8,853 nt of DNA from Acidobacteriaceae bacterium (GTDB taxonomy: Bacteria; Acidobacteriota; Terriglobia; Terriglobales; Acidobacteriaceae). Location of the stretch: positions 2,041 to 10,893 of the forward strand of contig PLST01000495.1 in the NCBI GenBank assembly GCA_003164255.1, written 5' to 3'. Positions 5,912 through 8,853 of this stretch are shown one piece after another. The first letter of the stretch is position 1; each line of letters opens with the position of its first letter. The position numbers and the translations under genes were made by a program. The notes below the pieces were generated by a model. That model saw only the letters and a program-made list of their open reading frames with translations, ran no database searches and was not told where the DNA came from.

Positions 5912-6391
5912 TCAAGATCTTCTTTGCGAGGCTGAATCCCTCCCCGGGATTCCGTAGCCAGCAAGAAGCACCAAAACGATATACACAATCTGCATTGCTG
6001 CGCGGACGGCGATCGAGGGCATGGGAAGTCCTTCGATCGTTTTTCCCGCCACGTAAACGTTGGCCGGAATGATTGCGACCATCATGAGAGCGATGCAAAA
6101 CGAGGCGAGGCGGCGGAAGCGAGGCACCAAGAGGCCGATGGCTCCTGCGACTTCAAGGATGCCGGTGAAAATTGCCAGAAAATCCCGGGCGGGGAAAATG
6201 GGAGGGATCATCCTCGCCACCATGCGTGCATGAAAGAAGTGGAGCGTAATTCCAGAGAACAGAAGCGGAAGCGCTACCAGAATGCACAGCAGAAACTGAG
6301 GAATTCCAAAGCTCGCAAACTTTCCGCGGGCCATGCCGAAGAAGGCCGCGATGGTGAGAACAAGCAAGAGGATCGGAATTGCGTATCCCAT
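5912..6391 (-). CDS. DoxX-like integral membrane protein
   Basis: 159-residue hydrophobic protein with about five predicted membrane segments (roughly 4-20, 32-50, 71-90, 94-115 and 131-147). The centre follows the DoxX-like pattern: FSGITLHFFHA (45-55), then IPPIFPARDF (62-71), then FTGILEVAGAIGLLVPRFRRLA (75-96) and IIPANVYVA (107-115). DoxX relatives are small inner-membrane proteins, some linked to quinone or thiol redox chemistry; no specific function is claimed here. The start is the only in-frame ATG; an AAAGGAGA sequence lies 20 bases upstream, inside the end of the preceding small gene, which is too far for normal initiation and suggests translational coupling. It is the last gene of the permease unit, 16 bases after the small membrane protein. 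Confidence 0.78.
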   Translation of the reverse strand: MGYAIPILLLVLTIAAFFGMARGKFASFGIPQFLLCILVALPLLFSGITLHFFHARMVARMIPPIFPARDFLAIFTGILEVAGAIGLLVPRFRRLASFCIALMMVAIIPANVYVAGKTIEGLPMPSIAVRAAMQIVYIVLVLLAGYGIPGRDSASQRRS

Positions 6392-6407
6392 AGGCGGCTG
6401 GAACTCT

Positions 6408-6563
6408 CTATCTCCTTTGGTAAAAGGGGAGAACGATCAACACGGCTATGGCGATGGCAGCGATGAGAGCCAAAGCGATGAGCGAGTAAATCAGGACGAG
6501 ATTTGGTCCTTTGGATGGTTCTTCACTATTGTCGGCGGGGCTTGGGATTTGCGGGCTACTCAT
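6408..6563 (-). CDS. 51-residue single-pass membrane protein overlapping the permease gene
   Basis: Small protein of unrecognised family. Residues 1-20 are polar and rich in Pro, Ser and acidic residues (MSSPQIPSPADNSEEPSKGP). Residues 22-47 are one strongly hydrophobic helix (LVLIYSLIALALIAAIAIA, then VLIVLPF), and the tail is YQRR. The basic tail and acidic head suggest N-terminus out and C-terminus in. Its ATG overlaps the end of the permease gene in the sequence ATGAGTAG, an 8-base overlap typical of translational coupling, and there is no separate ribosome-binding site. A longer reading of the same frame up to 6803 lies wholly inside the permease gene and is a shadow. The coupling suggests it partners the permease, which is inference. 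Confidence 0.72.
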   Translation of the reverse strand: MSSPQIPSPADNSEEPSKGPNLVLIYSLIALALIAAIAIAVLIVLPFYQRR

Positions 6564-7830
6564 ATTTGAGGGCGTCGACGGGATCCATCTGGGCTGCGCG
6601 GGTGGCGGGGACGGTGCCGAAGACGACGCCGACGCCGACAGCCGAGGCGAGGGCGATGATGACCGACCAGGGCGAGATAGGGATCTTGTAATCAGTGAAG
6701 AGGCGGATGGATAGCGGAACGGAAATACCGACCAGGGTACCGACAATTCCGCCGGTGAGCGAGATGATGACGGCTTCAGCGAGGAACTGGAGCTTGATTT
6801 CACGGAAGGTAGCGCCGAGGGCCTTGCGAATGCCGATCTCGCGGATGCGGGAGCGCACGTTGGCGAGCATGATGTTCATGATGCCGACGCCGCCGACGGC
6901 GAGGGTGACGCAGGCGACCAGCACGAGCACCATGGTGAGGGCGTCGGCGCTTTTGTTGGCGATGTCGAGCAGTTCGGTGAGGGTTTGGGCCTTGTAGACG
7001 GAGTTGATGCGGTGGCGCGACTTGATGATGCGGAGTATATCGTTTTGCGCGTCAGGCACTTGGGACATGCTGCGCATGGAGAAGTAAATCTGGTTGACGC
7101 GTTCGGTTCCGGTGAAGTAGCGGACGACGGAATAGGGAATAAGGATGGTCTGGTCGGCGATTTCCGACTGGCCGAAGTCGTTCACGCTCATTTTGAAGAC
7201 GCCGATGACGGTGAAGGGAATGCCGCTGATCTCAAAGGTGCGTCCAACGGCGGAGTAGGTGCCGCCGTAGCGTTCCTTGGCGAATTCCTCGCTAACCACG
7301 GCGCACTTCTGGTGGGTGATGTCGTCGGTGTCGTCGAAGAAGCGGCCGGCGGTGACGATGAGGTTGTGGATGAAGAGGTACTGGGGGCTGACGCCCAGCA
7401 CCAGGGTGTCCTTGACGACGCCGCCGCCGAAGCTGATGCGGTCGTGCATGTCCATGACCGGCGACGAGTACATGACGTTGGGCAACTGGTCGACCACGGC
7501 CTTTTCGTCTTCGCGGGTAAGGTAGTCGGTATAGCGCACGCGCTCAAGGGCGGTGGCGCCTCCGCCGGCATATTCGACTTCGACGGAGTTGGTGCCGAAC
7601 TTCTGGATGAGATCGAGGATGTAGGCCTTGCCGGTCATGCCGATTGTGACGACGAGGATGACAGAAGCGGTTCCGATGACCATGCCAAGCGCGGTGAGGA
7701 AGAAGCGCGTTTTGGCGGCGCGAAAGCTGTCCACGGCGAGCTTGAGAATTTCGCTGAGCAGCATGGTGCGGCGGGCACTGAGCAGGGTCTCCTCGAAGGT
7801 GGTGCGCCGGCTTGTGACGACTGGATTCAT
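6556..7830 (-). CDS. MacB/FtsX-type ABC transporter permease
   Basis: Inner-membrane permease of the MacB family with 424 residues from the chosen start. A cytoplasmic head (1-42) is followed by TM1 (about 43-66), a large periplasmic MacB_PCD-type domain (about 67-297), then TM2 (299-322), TM3 (352-378) and TM4 (387-408). Family signatures are GGVGIMNIMLANVRSRIREI (313-332) with GIRKALGAT after it, and the C-terminal PATRAAQMDPVDALKYE. Relatives use ATP hydrolysis to drive export or mechanotransmission, with the ATPase on a separate or fused chain. No ATPase domain or gene is present in this window. I chose ATG 7830 because AAAGAAG precedes it; GTG 7881 and ATG 7764 are alternatives. A TATAAA (minus strand, 7949-7944) about 115 bases upstream could be a -10 box, but its -35 is poor. 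Confidence 0.94.
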   Translation of the reverse strand: MNPVVTSRRTTFEETLLSARRTMLLSEILKLAVDSFRAAKTRFFLTALGMVIGTASVILVVTIGMTGKAYILDLIQKFGTNSVEVEYAGGGATALERVRYTDYLTREDEKAVVDQLPNVMYSSPVMDMHDRISFGGGVVKDTLVLGVSPQYLFIHNLIVTAGRFFDDTDDITHQKCAVVSEEFAKERYGGTYSAVGRTFEISGIPFTVIGVFKMSVNDFGQSEIADQTILIPYSVVRYFTGTERVNQIYFSMRSMSQVPDAQNDILRIIKSRHRINSVYKAQTLTELLDIANKSADALTMVLVLVACVTLAVGGVGIMNIMLANVRSRIREIGIRKALGATFREIKLQFLAEAVIISLTGGIVGTLVGISVPLSIRLFTDYKIPISPWSVIIALASAVGVGVVFGTVPATRAAQMDPVDALKYE

Positions 7831-7990
7831 GGATCTTCTTTGGATGCCGCGGAGCAGCCCCAGGCTTCCGGAATCGCGCACTCAAGGCGCGGGCCGGTCC
7901 CGGGGCGATGTCCTTCAGATAGATTACGCGCCCGGATTGAAGTTTTATAGACGGGGCAGAGGCGCCTAAGGTAGGCCTTCCGGTTTTTCA

Positions 7991-8039
7991 TGAGGAAAGA
8001 AGCCCCGCTTGAGCGGATCCGGCAGGGCAGGAGCGGGCT
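7991..8039 (-). terminator. candidate intrinsic terminator of rsmA
   Basis: On the minus strand AGCCCGCT (8039-8032) pairs with AGCGGGGCT (8009-8001), giving 8 bp with one bulged G around a 22-base loop. A pyrimidine stretch, TCTTTCCTCA (8000-7991), follows. The stem starts at the last base of the rsmA stop codon. The T-run is interrupted and the loop is large, so strength is doubtful. A competing smaller hairpin, CCGCT/AGCGG, lies inside. It would separate rsmA from the permease unit. Confidence 0.35.
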
Positions 8040-8839
8040 CAGGAACCGGATTGTGAACTGAGCGACTGCCAGAGGGCTGCGAGGTTTTCAATGGAGAGCT
8101 GTTCGGCTCGGGCCTGGGGATTGAGTGCGGCATGAGCGAGAGCGGCGGCGACAGCTGGGGGAGCAAATCCCGCAGCGCGGAGGTTGTTGGCGAGCGTTTT
8201 GCGTTTCTGTGCGAAGGCCTGGCGGGCGAAGTGGAGGAACGGAGCCTCCTTGACGCCGAGCTCAACGAAGCGGGGAGCGAACCGCCAGCGGAAGACAGTT
8301 GAGTGCACGTCAGGCGGCGGCGTGAATGCGTGAGGCGGCAAAGTAAAGAGCGCATCGGCGGGGCCAAACATTTGCACTGTGACCGAGAGGAGGCCGTAGT
8401 CGCGCGATCCGGGGCTGGCGGTGACGCGATCGGCGACTTCACGCTGGACCATGAGGACGGCGAGGTCGAGAGCAGTGTGGCTGGCCGCGAGCTTGAGCAG
8501 GATGGGCGAGGTGATGTAGTAGGGCAGATTGCCGACGGCGACGAGTTTCTGGTCTGCTGAGCTGGCTGCGGCGGCGAAGTCGAAGTTGAGCACGTCCTGC
8601 TCGACGACGGTGAGTTTGTCGGTGGGGAACTGTACGCGGAGATGCAGGGCGAGGTGGTGATCGTACTCAATAGCGATGACGTGATGGGCGCGTGCGGCGA
8701 GGGGTGCGGTAATGGCGCCTGCGCCGGGGCCAATCTCGACGACGGTGCGCGACGAGAGATCGCCGAGAGCCGCGACGATGCGGTCGATTGCCTGCGGATC
8801 GTTGAGAAAGTTCTGGCCGAGCTTGGGTTTGGAGGGCAT
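8039..8839 (-). CDS. rsmA: 16S rRNA (adenine 1518/1519-N6)-dimethyltransferase RsmA (KsgA)
   Basis: 266-residue SAM-dependent enzyme that dimethylates two adjacent adenines in helix 45 of 16S rRNA late in 30S assembly; loss gives kasugamycin resistance in E. coli. Motifs are in order: LGQNFL (7-12), the SAM loop EIGPGAGAIT (35-44), acidic E58 in IAIEYD, D82 in QDVL, the catalytic NLPYYI (104-109), the FTPPPDVHSTVFRW substrate-side block (172-185) and QKRKTLANNLR (211-221). The length matches the family. The start at 8839 gives the usual PKLGQNFL beginning; a weak GAGAAAG lies a few bases upstream. The upstream neighbour is outside the window. It runs toward the permease unit, about 208 bases away, with a candidate terminator between. 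Confidence 0.97.
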   Translation of the reverse strand: MPSKPKLGQNFLNDPQAIDRIVAALGDLSSRTVVEIGPGAGAITAPLAARAHHVIAIEYDHHLALHLRVQFPTDKLTVVEQDVLNFDFAAAASSADQKLVAVGNLPYYITSPILLKLAASHTALDLAVLMVQREVADRVTASPGSRDYGLLSVTVQMFGPADALFTLPPHAFTPPPDVHSTVFRWRFAPRFVELGVKEAPFLHFARQAFAQKRKTLANNLRAAGFAPPAVAAALAHAALNPQARAEQLSIENLAALWQSLSSQSGS

Positions 8840-8853
8840 GTGCTTTCTCGATG

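Noticed and set aside
6985..7950. 321-codon plus-strand open frame opposite the permease, rich in G, A, D and V
   Set aside because: Mirror of the permease's codon bias; it lies wholly over a well-identified gene and has no recognisable domain.
7966..8733. 255-codon minus-strand frame overlapping rsmA
   Set aside because: Low-complexity P/S-rich translation in another frame of the real rsmA gene.

Overview
The window looks like chromosomal DNA of a GC-rich, soil-type, Gram-negative bacterium. An Acidobacteriota (Terriglobia-like) host is my best guess. It rests on the strong G/C third-position bias, a secreted CE15-type glucuronoyl esterase, a MacB/FtsX-type ABC permease without its ATPase, and the yceD-rpmF-plsX block. 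This is inferred from protein style and gene mix, not from a database match. No phage, IS, CRISPR, tRNA or rRNA was found, and most of the window is ordinary housekeeping or surface-function DNA.

Left part (1-3500). A methyl-accepting chemotaxis protein lies on the minus strand and is divergent from a secreted CE15-family carbohydrate esterase on the plus strand. The 227-base gap between them holds a good sigma-28 (flagellar) promoter candidate for the receptor and a weaker housekeeping-type promoter candidate for the esterase.

Middle part (3570-5883, plus strand). This is the conserved yceD (DUF177) - rpmF (ribosomal protein L32) - plsX (phosphate acyltransferase) block, which links ribosome assembly and phospholipid synthesis in many bacteria. 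A small Trm112-like zinc-ribbon protein follows. The two internal gaps hold potential RNA structures. The rpmF-plsX gap has an uninterrupted 15-bp hairpin, and the yceD-rpmF gap has a bulged GC-rich hairpin. The plsX-Trm112 gap is almost filled by a 14-base tandem repeat (CAGGGATTAGGGAA) bracketed by a perfect 7-base inverted repeat. The usual downstream partners fabH, fabD and acpP are absent.

Right part (5912-8853, minus strand). Read in its own direction, this begins with rsmA/ksgA (16S rRNA dimethyltransferase), followed by a candidate intrinsic terminator. Next come a MacB/FtsX-type permease, a 51-residue single-pass membrane protein that overlaps the permease end by 8 bases (ATGAGTAG), and a DoxX-like membrane protein 16 bases later. 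The last three look like one transcription unit. It converges with the plus-strand block at about 5884-5911, where there is no convincing terminator.

I see no clearly new multi-gene system. The items most worth a second look are the tandem repeat after plsX, the overlapping small membrane protein, the rpmF-plsX hairpin and the sigma-28 site.
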